From Mactromeris polynyma (taxonomy: Eukaryota; Mollusca; Bivalvia; Venerida; Mactridae): DNA of 64,000 bases. This document shows positions 33,401-44,735 of this stretch, piece after piece. The stretch is taken from the NCBI GenBank assembly GCA_032209605.1, contig JASFXZ010000003.1, forward strand, positions 36,048,762 to 36,112,761. Reading direction: 5' to 3'. The translations under genes were made by a program, and so were the position numbers. The notes under the pieces are model-generated. The model was not told where the DNA came from and searched no databases. It worked only from the letters and a program-made list of their open reading frames with translations. Each line of letters begins with the position of its first letter. The stretch's first letter is position 1.

Positions 33401-34648
33401 AGGATCAATGAGCTATACAGGGAGGAGATGTAGAGGAGCTGTATCATAAAACATCTTTGGGAGCTATATACCGAGGATCAATGAGCTATACAGTGAGGAG
33501 ATGAAGAGGAGCTGTATCATAAAACATCTTTGGGAGCTATATACCGAGGATCAATGAGCTATACAGTGGGGAGATGAAGAGGAGCTGTATCATAAAACAT
33601 CTTTGGGAGCTATATACCGAGGATCAATGAGCTATACAGTGAGGAGATGAAGAGGAGCTGTATCATAAAACATCTTTGGGAGCTATATACCGAGGATCAA
33701 TGAGCTATACAGTGAGGAGATGAAGAGGAGCTGTATTATAAAACATCTTGGGGAGCTATATACCGAGGATTAATGAGCTATACAGGGAGAAGATGTAGAG
33801 TAGCTGTATTATAAAACATCTTGGGAAGCTATATACCGAGGATCAAAGAGCTATACAGGGAGGAGATGTAGAATAGCTGTATTATAAAACATCTTGGGAA
33901 GCTATATACCGAGAATCAATGAGCTATACAGGGAGGAGATGTAGAGGAGCTGTATTATAGTGCATCTTGGGGGTTTTATACCGAGGATCAATGAGCTATA
34001 CAGGGAGGAGATGTAGAGTAGCTGTATTATAAAACATCTTGGGAAGCTATATACCGAAGATCAATGAGCTTTACAGGGAGGAGATGTAGAGGAGCTGTAT
34101 TATAAAACATATTGGGGAGCTATATACCGAGGATTAATGAGCTATACAGGGAGGAGATGTAGCGGAGCTGTATTATAAAGCATATTGAGGAGCTATATAC
34201 TGAGGATCAATGAGCTATACAGTGAGGAGATGAAGAGGAGCTGTATTATAAAACATCTTGGGGAGCTATATACCGAGGATTATTGAGCTATACAGGGAGG
34301 AGATGTAGAGGAGCTGTATTATAAAACATCTTGGGAAGCTATATACCGAGGATCAATGAACTATGCAGGGAGGAGATGTAGAGGAGCTGTATTATAAAAC
34401 ATCTTGTGGAGCTATATACCGAGGATTAATGAGCTATACAGGGAGGAGATGTAGAGGAGCTGTATTATAAAACATCTTGGGAAGCTATATACCGAGGATC
34501 AATGAGCTATGCAGGGAGGAGATGTAGAGGAGCTGTATTATAAAGTTTCTTGGGGAGCTATATACCGAGGATTAATGAGCTATACAGGGAGGAGATGTAG
34601 AGTAGCTGTATTATAGTGCATATTGGGAAGCTATATACCGAGGATGTC
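30401..34648 (+). repeat. 73-bp minisatellite, about 57 units
   Basis: Units begin GAGCTATATACCGAGG at 30469, 30542, 30615, 30688 and so on, spacing 73. Each unit is built of three related parts starting GAGCTATATA, GAGCTATACAG and GAGCTGTATTA (22-26 bp each), so the 73-mer is itself a diverged trimer. Variant units recur in order: an AGTGCATATTGGAAAGC junction at about 31698 and again at about 33230 (21 units apart), and GGGTTTTATACCGAGG at about 32512 and 33971 (20 units apart), showing block duplication. Frames inside are repeat artefacts. Confidence 0.92.
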
Positions 34649-34656
34649 GCCCCTTA

Positions 34657-35628
34657 CACCCCAGTTACACAGAGCCATCGGTGATTGATCGGTAGTTTTT
34701 TAGCCAAATTATGGAGTGAACCGATGACAACGTATTTAACACCGATATCACCTATTGGTCACCTGTTTTCCACCTATCAACTGCTATTGGGGAAAGATAA
34801 GTTTTATCGGTGAAAAATTACCGATTGGGATTTTTAAACATGTTTAAAATTCTCGATCGGTGAAAATATTTTACATATAACCGATTGACAACCTGTCTAC
34901 AACCGATATCACCGATGAGCCACCGATGAGCAACCGATCAACTAATACTTACCACCGATAGAAACCGATCAACAGCCGATGAGTACTTATGAATACCGAT
35001 TGGCCACTTACAAATTTAAACCCACCGATGACACGATGGCGGCAATCAATTGATCACAGATTGAATCCCTATTAACCACCGATCAAAACCGACGAAATCC
35101 CACATTTTAATTCTCATATTTTTTCTATCGGTCAACTCAACTGCAAAAAATCATCGGTTTTCATCACTTAAACATATTGTTTTAATAAAAGAACCGACAG
35201 CAACCTATATCACGAGATATGCAAGCTATTAATCACCGATATCGCCGATCGGACAAAGATAACCAAATATGAATCACCGGCCATATCTGACGGAAAGTGT
35301 TTAACCACTGATGACTAGCTATCAAACAATGATTAATCAGCGTTACGCCCGATTTAGCTCCGATTTACAAACGATAAAAACCGATAGTATTTCAGCATTT
35401 TTATCGATGAAAACATCCTTATCACCGATCCAACCCAGTTTGAGATGCTTTCGGTCACCTACCAGCAACCCATGAAATGTTTGTTTAACCGATTGAACTC
35501 TTGTCCATTACCGATGGCCGTTTACACAGAAAACCAGAACTAAAATCACGCATGACAACCGATCAAAACAGCGAGTAATTTAAAATAAAATGACCGATTG
35601 GGGACCGACCGTCTGTGTAACTGGGGTG
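34657..35628. mobile_element. CACTA-like nonautonomous element dense in ACCGAT
   Basis: 972 bp with perfect 17-bp inverted ends CACCCCAGTTACACAGA, flanked by TTA on both sides (34654-34656 and 35629-35631). A 5'-CAC end with a 3-bp target duplication fits EnSpm/CACTA. The interior holds about 20 exact ACCGAT and 6 exact ATCGGT words plus many near matches, where less than one would be expected by chance. CACTA elements carry clustered short subterminal motifs bound by their own protein, which these may be. No coding frame. Superfamily is inference; ends and motif density are seen. Confidence 0.7.
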
Positions 35629-35650
35629 TTACATACCTCATAGCTAAACC

Positions 35651-35683
35651 TTCGAATATAGCTTCTCGGGGTCCTGTATTCGG
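35651..35683. repeat. right border copy of a sequence also left of the minisatellite
   Basis: TTCGAATATAGCT followed by TCTCGGGGTCCTGTATTCGG matches TTCGAATATAGCT, CCTCTGGAACCTGTACTCGG at 30408-30440. The two copies bracket the whole minisatellite plus CACTA-like element. Confidence 0.55.
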
Positions 35684-37016
35684 ACAACGATTTCGTATAT
35701 ATAACAGCCTTGCTAAAATTGAAGCTATATAGGGAACACTTGAAACTCTGTTCCGAATATAAGTCATCGGCGACTTGATGGAACTTACATCACGTAGTTG
35801 CTTATTAATTTCAGATATGGAGATTCATTTCTACAAAGCGACTTGATATGAGCATTCTACGTCCAGTAATGTGTGTGAAGGTGACTCCGGTAGCGGCCAT
35901 CGGCTATCGGCATTCACCTTTATAACGATAGAAAAATATTTCACATAATCATTAACTCTAAAATCTAATGCAGAGTTTTCACTCTTCCGGTATTTAACAA
36001 TCACTATTTCTGTACAGTCCTCTATATTACCAAAGGCTATAACTATGCACTTACTGGACCAATACAAATATAAAAGCTTCAGTTACACCTATAACGTATT
36101 ATTTGTTTCAAATTTGTAGCGCCTATCACAATGTGATCAAGTACGTACTTGGACAAAGTTTAGGATCATAACTGTCATAACATACCCGATACAAAACAAA
36201 TAAAACCCAGTTGCCCAACTTAACTTGCCAATTCACATTCTCGGTCAAATGGTACCACAGTATTTGCGGAACGTACGTTCTTACGTACGCTCGCTCGTTC
36301 GTAGGTACAGGCGGACAAAAGCAAATGTATACATGTCTCCCCTGAGTCACTTTCGGATTTGTGCATGATTGCGTTCGTATACAGCTCTTCTATATGAAAT
36401 GTTGAACAGTCAATGACGGACGAATGTTTCGGCCATGTCAATGTGTCAAAAAGGCACCGGGACAGTCACATTAATAAAATAGAGTGTCCCTTCACTGGTT
36501 CGTAATGTAGGCACAATAACAAGACGATGATTGATAGAAGAGCACAAAGAGTGAGAACACAGACGGAACATTTAGGGCTATGTTGATCATGGAATTACAT
36601 GGCGTCTTATGGGTGAGTGGATAAACTACACGAAATACTTTGTTTTCCCCTGTGCGTCCGTTCCTACGTCCTTGTTCCGGTGTTGTAACTTTTAGCCGGT
36701 TGTTTTGCCATTTAATGTACCAGTTTAATATTGAAACTAACAGAGTCTGAAAGGCCCATTTGTTATACACATTATTTATTTTGATAGTGGTATTGGACTT
36801 CTTCCGGTAGCATGACGCAGGGAAAGCGCAGTTACATGTATTTTATCTATATGACGATAGGGCATATCCAAATCGATTTTGAAGACATCACGAAAATGCG
36901 TAATAAGGCGTTAAAATCAATGTATATCCGAGATATATTTCATTATTATTGAAGTTTTTCACAAACACAAAGACATTATATGTATTAATAAATATAGCTC
37001 AATTGTGAGGAATCTA
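35684..37016. other. noncoding, nothing recognised
   Basis: No gene recognised. Several minus-strand frames of 70-90 codons (35831-36067, 36126-36441, 36492-36770) lack motifs and overlap one another, as chance frames do. Confidence 0.5.
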
Positions 37017-37512
37017 CACTGAACAAAATTTCTAAACGTCCACTTGGCATTTCGTTGATATATAAGAACAGAAACAAATGTACATATATAGTTACGCCTA
37101 TTGAACAGACGGGCAACCAGACATACTAATACAAATTGGCAAATAATGCAAATATTATATATTTTAATAATCATTTTCCAAATTCTATTTGAATTGATTA
37201 ATTAAATTAAAGCACTTTCTTCAGTGGTCTTTGTCGGCATCTTTTCTGATTTTCTTGTTGGACATACAACGTGGATTACACTGAAATGAATTTAACCGCT
37301 TACTACAAAGTACACGTGATCATCGTGCCAAAAGTTGAAAATCGTACTCACCGTCAAGTGTAGTCAACCCTGACGATAAATAGGTATTTTCGTTGTGAAA
37401 GTCGATAGAGTATTATGTGTAATACTAGAATGCCTAAATTTTAGTCGGCATATAAAACCGTTTTCTTAAATTTGTATTTTATAACACGGACGTTTAGAAA
37501 ATTTGTTCAGTG
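37017..37512. mobile_element. Tc1/mariner-like MITE with 25-bp inverted ends
   Basis: 496 bp. The left end CACTGAACAAAATTTCTAAA and the complement of the right end differ by one base over 25, and TA flanks both sides (37015-37016, 37513-37514). No transposase frame. The TA target and end length fit Tc1/mariner. Confidence 0.75.
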
Positions 37513-38568
37513 TATTCAACGTCTTAGCTAAATTGGAAAAGAAGAAATATATCTTCTGATCGTACGTGACTGCGAGGCCGTCGAATAATCAGAATAATTT
37601 TGTAATTCAACTTCTCGTCTTAATGTATTTGTAGAAATAAATATAAAGTAACAGAATATTTAGGAAGTTACTTCAATTCCAGACGAATACATCACTGAAC
37701 AACACCATACTACTACAAATTCGTTTCTGCCCACACTACGAATTCACTAGTTTCCGATCCAATAAAGAAACATTACACATAGTATGTTCAGCGCTAACCA
37801 TCGAACAGAGAAGAGCATGAAACATATTTTCTATAATATATTTTTTTTACCGTTTCACCAAAAAACAAAACTTGTAAATTACCCTGATTGTAAAAAACTC
37901 GAAGTTGTATTAATGTTATGATGTAAAAACCGTCTATCTTCAACAAATACTGATCATTACATTATGAGTTCATTCTTTGTTAATCCATGTTTATTAATGT
38001 TTAAACTATAGGAAATATAACAAAAAAATGAGCATAATATTACTTTAATGTTTGGTTTGTATTGATCACTTAACCCACTAGTTCATTACAGCTGTTATAT
38101 TATATTAATCAACTGTATTATATTTTTATTTATTCGTACTGTTCTATGTTACATTGCACTGGCTCTTATTAGACACGTTTTAGTTAATGTAAAAATAATA
38201 CTGGATGAATCTTATTTCAAACATTTTATGTTCAGATGAGCCAGATACATCTTTGACATATGAAACCAGTGCGTAATTAAAGTTCTGTAATATACATATT
38301 CATGTAGTAGCATTCGTAGTGTGGTGAATATTATACAAGTTATGTTATATAAAATAAGCAACAACAATATATGTTGGTCGTCGAAGAGAGAATTCAATTT
38401 TATAATGACACTTTGTGACGTTTCCTCTATCCTAACGTAGATCATGAGTTGTGCAGTTTTTTAAATTTTATATAAAAGTCAAAAACAGAATGATCGGGAA
38501 TGAAATTCATTAAACAGGACATATCGCACATTTCATCAACGTACACAAACCAAGTAAAACCAAGTAAA
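37513..38568. other. noncoding, nothing recognised
   Basis: AT-rich sequence; no exon or element recognised. Confidence 0.55.
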
Positions 38569-38730
38569 CAGTAAAACCTCACTTAAAGAGCACCTCAAAA
38601 GTAAGACCACAGTTTTCAAGCCCATTTTGACTGTTCCGCTCTTTATTCAACTTCGATATTAAGACCACCCCAATCATTAAGACCCGTTGTCAACGGTCAA
38701 AGGCATGGTCTTATTATTGAGGTTTTACTG
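38569..38730. mobile_element. pogo/Tc1-mariner-like MITE, copy 2
   Basis: 162 bp starting CAGTAAAACCTCACTTAAAG and ending in the complement of CAGTAAAACCTCAATAATAA. It shares ends and internal words with 1667-1841. TA follows on the right, but AA stands on the left, so the target duplication is damaged or the left edge lies in older repeat DNA. It abuts the LINE body that starts about 30 bases on. Confidence 0.6.
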
Positions 38731-41700
38731 TATAAGAAGCGCACAAAACAACAACAGAAATTGGAAGGTGGAACTGTACAGGATTATAAAACAATTCACA
38801 GTGACTATTATCATGTAAATACTTATGACAATAATACTGATAACTATGGTCATCTGAAATGTGGTAAAGCAGGAACTGCTATACTTATACGTAAAACACT
38901 TAGAAAATATGTATCTGTATTGCCCAATATTAACAATGATAGAATATTAGGGTTAGAGTTCAAGCTTAGTTGCGATGTACCAATCTATGTATTTTGTGTA
39001 TACCTTCCTTCTGACAATGATGTTAATTCGTATAAGGAATCTTTATGTGATGTTCAATCACTTATGTCACACTACTGTAAAATTGGATCTGTTATATTTG
39101 CAGGAGATTTTAACGCCCAGCTTGTCACAGATACCAAACGTTTCCCGAATCATAAATCCAAAATTCTTTCCGATTTCGCCCGTAACAACAACTTAGTTTC
39201 CCTCCATAACTTGTTTAATAGCAACAAGTACACCTTTGTTCCCACCAGAACTAACATCGACCACGTACTCATTGAGAATACCTCCAGCCACTTGTGTTTG
39301 AGTTATAGTGTAGTAGAACCCCACGAAATTCTTACATCAGACCATTTACCAATATTATTCCAGGTAAACATAAAAGGTGAGAGAATTCGCCGAAAATCGA
39401 CCCTCACACCCAACATAAACTGGTCCAAATGTACCCCCGAACACATCTCGAACTTCACAAAAGAAATTGATAATCAAGTCAAACGAATGTTAAATACGCA
39501 CAATATCGACAGTCTCGGGCCTGATATTCTCAATTCTGCAATCTCTAACTTTATTCGTGAAGCTGAAAAGCATCTTCCGAAAGCCCAGCTAAACAAAGCT
39601 GCCAAACCTTACTGGTGTCCGGAACTAAAACACGCGCATGCGCAAGCAAGGCATTCCCGCTCGATTTGGTTACAACAAGGACGTCCAAGGTCCCGTACGC
39701 ACGACTCCTTTACACATTACAAAGCAGCGAAAAGAGCATTCAGGCGCCTACAAAAACGTCGTATCAATGAACACGAGAATGCAATATTTGATCGGTTAAA
39801 CAAAGCAGCGGATTCCGACTACAACTTGTTTTGGAAATTACTGAAACGTAAGAGTGGATCAAATTTCGAAGTTTGCAATTCCCTCAACGTTAACGGTCGA
39901 AGCTATCATGATTCCGACGTTATACGAGGATTTTTCCAGCACTATAACAGTGTTTTCGGTACCCACAATAATGGCGATGACTTGCCTTTCGATTACCAAA
40001 CGGAACTAAACGACTATATCACAAGACCCCCTAGCTCTCACGCTCAATTACTACTCCGACCCATCGAAGAGCAAGAACTTGATAAAATAGTTACTAATCT
40101 ATCGCGCAATAAAGCCCCAGGGCACGACCAAATTCTTAATGAGCATGTGATCAACGGCGGAAATCCAGTAAAATTCATGCTGACCTCACTATTCAATGCA
40201 ATATTACTCGAGCTTAATGTCCCTTATGACTGGCAAAAAAGCATTATCATACCGATCTACAAAGGCAAAGGCAAGGTTAAAACCGAACCCACAAGTTATC
40301 GCCCTATATCACTGATTCCAGCATTCTGCAAAATATTCGAGAAAATCATCTTGAACAGGGTTAATGGCCACCTAAAAGAGAATGCTATCACATTTCCAAA
40401 CGCACAGCAACAAGGTTTTCAATCCAACCTAAGTTGTCTATCAACCGCTTTTGCAGTCCAAGAAACAATATTGTACAATATCGAGCGTCACTCAGACGTC
40501 TACGTAGCTTGTCTCGACCAAAAAGCAGCATTTGACACGGTCAGTTTCAACGCTCTCTTTCTTAAACTGGGTAGACTTGGGTTCACGGGAAAAATCCTAC
40601 GTCTGCTTATGTCCACACATAACAACCTTACCTCCGTCGTACGACTCTCTGGCTATACGTCAGACGTGATTAGCGTAAACAGGGGAGTGCGACAAGGCGG
40701 TGTTTTGTCCACATTCCTTTATCTCGTCTATGTCAATGACTTACTAAACGAACTAGAAAGTAGTCGTCTAGGGTTAAAGGTCATGTCGGTAAACTCCGGA
40801 AACCCTGCATTCGCCGACGATATATCGCTATTGACCCTCACACCATACCGATTACAGAAAATGGTCGACATCGTATACCATTATTGTAACCATTGGCACG
40901 TCTCTATTAACGTCCAAAAGTGCAATGTAACCGTTTTCACAAGAAAACGAACACAACCTAAAGTAGGTATATTATTCGGGGATCAGTTTATCGACCAAAC
41001 TGACACCTTTGTCCACCTGGGCATTCTGTACTCTTACAACTTAAAAGACACAATTAGGATTGACCAACGCTTACAAAAAGCCAATAACGCTTTATTTGCC
41101 ATGTCTGCTCAAGGCATCCATATCCAGGGCGTTAATCCATTAGTATCTGCCGACTTATATTCTAAAATAATTAAGCCTATTGCAACGTACGGCTCTGAAC
41201 TGTGGAACAACACCACTCGTTCAAATATCGTATCTGTCTCCCGATTCCAACACTCTGCTCTTAAACGCATTCAAGGGTTCCCAATTCAAACCCGCTCCGA
41301 CATGGCAGAATCCATGCTTGGTCTTAATCGACTCCCTTCCCACATCGAGTACCGCAAATTAATGTTCCTCCACAAACTAATGACTCTACCAATGGGCTCT
41401 GTGACAAGTAACATATTTTTTAGAAAACTCATTTTATTCATTACAGATAATGCACTTGTAACGCTTGGCTTCATACCAGATATTTGTAATCTTTTGCTAA
41501 AATATAACTTACAGGGTATAGTAAATATGTTTACATCTTCCAGAGAATGTATACCATCTAAACGAGAATGGAAACATACTGTTAAAAATGCTATTACTCA
41601 TAATGAAACAATATTATGGGATAATAGAATGTCACAAGACTCAGATTTTACTTTCTTCAGAATTTTACAACCTCATATCATGCCATCTATTGTGTATAAA

Positions 41701-42253
41701 GTTTGCCAACGCAGTCAATTCAGATATACCATGAGCGTCATCTCTCGACTCTGGGCACGACCTGTTGAACTTGATAACATTACTTGCGATATATGTGACA
41801 ACATTTTCCAGGAGGAGCTAGTTCATATTATGTGTGAATGTTCTATTACGCAAACACTCAAAACTCAAATGCTTACCTCATTATCACAGATTCTGGACTT
41901 GAATGATTTACAATTGATTTATCAACTAGATAGTTTCTCCCTCACTTTAAAACTTTTAGGCGCTCCCCTGGAACCTATATTCGACATCGAAACAGAGAGA
42001 CAATTTTTGAAACATTCATATTCATACATTGTTCAATGTGTGAATACCTTTACTGGCTAATGACTACATAAAGACATGACGTATATCCTATACTGATTGT
42101 GACATATTATATGCATTTTGTACTGTACAAACGTATACTGTTATAACCATGTTCATTTGTATTGTTTGATTGTTTAAAATAATTGTATATATATTATGTT
42201 CAATATCCTCTTCTACAGAGGGAATTAAAGCATTGAATTGAATTGAATTGAAT
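38731..42253 (+). mobile_element. 5'-truncated non-LTR retrotransposon (LINE)
   Basis: It consists of one long ORF2-like frame, a short 3' UTR and a tail of about four ATTGA pentamers (42232-42253), the kind of microsatellite end several LINE clades use in place of poly(A). The 5' part, including the start of the endonuclease and any ORF1, is missing, as usual after incomplete reverse transcription. Target duplications were not found. Clade unassigned. Confidence 0.8.
38761..42060 (+). CDS. LINE endonuclease/reverse transcriptase (ORF2-like), N-terminus missing
   Basis: 1,099 codons, no internal stop. It opens on TTG, and the frame runs on upstream through the MITE, so there is no real start codon here. 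Residues up to about 210 are the APE-type endonuclease minus its first strands: G115-D-F-N and S193-D-H are catalytic motifs that nick the target. The reverse transcriptase follows (about 430-750): K-A-P-G-H-D near 455, I-P-I-Y-K-G-K-G-K near 496, the A-A-F-D motif near 590, R-Q-G-G, and F684-A-D-D as the active site. A C-terminal CCHC finger lies at C1009-X2-C1012-X9-H1022-X4-C1027. The body is intact, so the insertion is probably young, but it cannot be autonomous. Confidence 0.9.
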   Translation: MEGGTVQDYKTIHSDYYHVNTYDNNTDNYGHLKCGKAGTAILIRKTLRKYVSVLPNINNDRILGLEFKLSCDVPIYVFCVYLPSDNDVNSYKESLCDVQSLMSHYCKIGSVIFAGDFNAQLVTDTKRFPNHKSKILSDFARNNNLVSLHNLFNSNKYTFVPTRTNIDHVLIENTSSHLCLSYSVVEPHEILTSDHLPILFQVNIKGERIRRKSTLTPNINWSKCTPEHISNFTKEIDNQVKRMLNTHNIDSLGPDILNSAISNFIREAEKHLPKAQLNKAAKPYWCPELKHAHAQARHSRSIWLQQGRPRSRTHDSFTHYKAAKRAFRRLQKRRINEHENAIFDRLNKAADSDYNLFWKLLKRKSGSNFEVCNSLNVNGRSYHDSDVIRGFFQHYNSVFGTHNNGDDLPFDYQTELNDYITRPPSSHAQLLLRPIEEQELDKIVTNLSRNKAPGHDQILNEHVINGGNPVKFMLTSLFNAILLELNVPYDWQKSIIIPIYKGKGKVKTEPTSYRPISLIPAFCKIFEKIILNRVNGHLKENAITFPNAQQQGFQSNLSCLSTAFAVQETILYNIERHSDVYVACLDQKAAFDTVSFNALFLKLGRLGFTGKILRLLMSTHNNLTSVVRLSGYTSDVISVNRGVRQGGVLSTFLYLVYVNDLLNELESSRLGLKVMSVNSGNPAFADDISLLTLTPYRLQKMVDIVYHYCNHWHVSINVQKCNVTVFTRKRTQPKVGILFGDQFIDQTDTFVHLGILYSYNLKDTIRIDQRLQKANNALFAMSAQGIHIQGVNPLVSADLYSKIIKPIATYGSELWNNTTRSNIVSVSRFQHSALKRIQGFPIQTRSDMAESMLGLNRLPSHIEYRKLMFLHKLMTLPMGSVTSNIFFRKLILFITDNALVTLGFIPDICNLLLKYNLQGIVNMFTSSRECIPSKREWKHTVKNAITHNETILWDNRMSQDSDFTFFRILQPHIMPSIVYKVCQRSQFRYTMSVISRLWARPVELDNITCDICDNIFQEELVHIMCECSITQTLKTQMLTSLSQILDLNDLQLIYQLDSFSLTLKLLGAPLEPIFDIETERQFLKHSYSYIVQCVNTFTG

Positions 42254-42879
42254 ACATTGGCCTCCCTTGGGAACAAAACATTGGCCTTTACAGACAGATG
42301 ATCTTTAGTACAATGTCAGGAGGTAAGATTAAATCCGTAGCTGGAACAGTTCATATACCCGACAATTTCTTGGCTTACACGAGATGTCATTGGATGAAAT
42401 ATACAATGTTTTCTTAACTAAACTAGCTTAAAACTTTTTATATGGTAACATAGTTTCATTAAACATTTTATTCACAAATAAACGTCACATATAATGGTTA
42501 TAAATTACAGTTTAAATGACATGAAGGACTATCATTCTGTACGATAATGGCCCTAAAGTTTGGTTGGTAATCAAGACATCGTCTTTTCACATTGTCGCAG
42601 ACATAATGGTAATATCGTCTGTATATATTGGAAATAAAACGTGAATATATGCATGCTTTAGAATCACGGAATAAGTCGACGTCTAGGTCATGGATATAAC
42701 TGTACTTTTAAATCTGACTCTAGTCATTCAGAAGTTTAGAAAAATTGCATTGACCAGTCAGTTAAAAAAATGATGTGATAAATTCCCTTATTAAGGGTTA
42801 TGTGCCAATTTCTACATACGCTCGGGAACCTTCGGTCATCTATTTTAGTTTTGGCACTTAGTAACTGCACGATATTCAT
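42254..42879. other. noncoding, nothing recognised
   Basis: Between the LINE tail and the second minisatellite; no frame or element recognised. Confidence 0.55.
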
Positions 42880-44735
42880 CTGGCTGTGAATTCGCGAGCA
42901 CGCATCAGAACTACCATCTAACAGCTGCTGTAAATGCGCGAATGCACATCTGAACTACCGTCTCTAACAGCTGCTGTGAATGCGCGAACGCGCATCCGAA
43001 CTACCAACTTACAGCTGCTATGAATGCGCGTACGCGCACCTGAACTTCCGTCTACAAGCTGCTGTGAATGCGCGAACGCATATCTGAACTATCGTCTAAC
43101 AGCTGCTGTAAATGCGCGAACTCATATCTAAACTACCAACTACCGATTGCTGCGAATGCGCGAACGCATATCTGAACTACCAACTACCGATTGCTGCGAA
43201 TGCGCGAACGCATATCTGAACTACCAACTACCGATTGCTGCGAATGCGCGAACGCATATCTGAACTACCAACTACCGATTGCTGCGAATGCGCGAACGCA
43301 TATCTGAACTACCAACTACCGATTGCTGCGAATGCACGAACGCATATCTGAACTACCAACAACCGATTGCTGTGAATGCGCGAACGCACATCTGAACTAC
43401 CAACTACCGATTGCTGCGAATGCGCGAACGCATATCTGAACTACCAACTACCGATTGCTGCGAATGCGCGAACGCATATCTGAACTACCAACTACCGATT
43501 GCTGCGAATGCGCGAACGCATATCTGAACTACCAACTACCGATTGCTGTGAATGCGCGAACGCATATCTGAACTACCAACTACCGATTGCTGTGAATGCG
43601 CGACCGCATATCTGAACTACCAACTACCGATTGCTGCGAATGCGCGAACGCCTATCTGAACAACCAACTACCGATTGCTGTAAATGCGCGAACGCACATC
43701 TGAACTACCAACTACCGATTGTTGTGAATGCGCGAATGCACGTCTGAACTACCAACTACCGATTGCTTTAAATGCGCGAACGCATATCTGAACAACCAAC
43801 TAACGATTGCTGTGAATGCGCGAACACACATCTGAACTACCAACTACCGATTGCTGCAAATGCGCGAATGCACGTCTGAACTACAAACTACTGATTGCTG
43901 TAAATGCGCGAAAGAACATCTGACACCACCAACTACCGATTGCTGTAAATGCGCGAACACATATCTGAACTACCAACTACCGATTGCTGTGAATGCGCGA
44001 ACGCACATCTGAACTATCAACTACCGATAGCTGTAAATGCGTGAACGCACACCTGACACTACCAACTAACAGCTGCTGTGAATGCGCGAACGCATATCTG
44101 AACTACCAACTACCGATTGCTGTAAATGCGCGAACACATATCTGAACTACCAACTACCGATTGCTGTGAATGCGCGAACGCACATCTGAACTATCAACTA
44201 CCGATAGCTGTAAATGCGTGAACGCACACCTGACACTACCAACTAACAGCTGTTGTGAATGCGCGAACGCATATCTGAACTACCAACTACCGATTGCTGT
44301 GAATGCGCGAACGGACATCTGAACTACCAACTACCGATTGCTGTAAATGCGCGAATGCACGTCTGAACTACCAACTACCGATTGCTTTAAATGCGCGAAC
44401 ACATATCTGAACTACCAACTACCGATTGCTGTTAATTGCGCGAACGCACATCTGACACCACCAACTAACAGTTGCAGTGAATGCGCGAACACATATCTGA
44501 ACTACCAACTACCGATTGCTGTGAATGCGCGAACGCACACCTGACACTACCAACTTACAGTTGCAGTGAATGCGCGAACACATATCTGAACTACCAACTA
44601 CCGATTGCTGTAATTGCGCGAACGCACATCTGACACCACCAACTAACAGTTGCAGTGAATGCGCGAACGCACATCTAAACTTACTACTGCTGTGAAGGCT
44701 CGAACGCACATCTGAACTACCAATTAGCAGCTATG
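42880..44735. repeat. 44-bp minisatellite, about 42 units
   Basis: Core units repeat every 44 bp (for example TACCGATTGC at 43141 and 43185). Each holds ATGCG-CGAA-CGCAT, a 5-bp stem with a 4-base loop, and the array is CpG-rich in AT-rich surroundings. Border units read AACAGCTGCTGTGAATG instead of TACCGATTGCTGCGAATG, so the centre has been homogenised to a derived variant. Open frames inside are artefacts, since 44 is not a multiple of three. Confidence 0.92.

Noticed and set aside
44347..44709. Cys/Asn-rich repeat proteins in the 44-bp array
   Set aside because: The frame changes every unit because 44 is not a multiple of three; such frames appear on both strands.
30401..44735. CRISPR-like arrays
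   Set aside because: Both arrays are head-to-tail tandem units with no unique spacers, in animal-type DNA.
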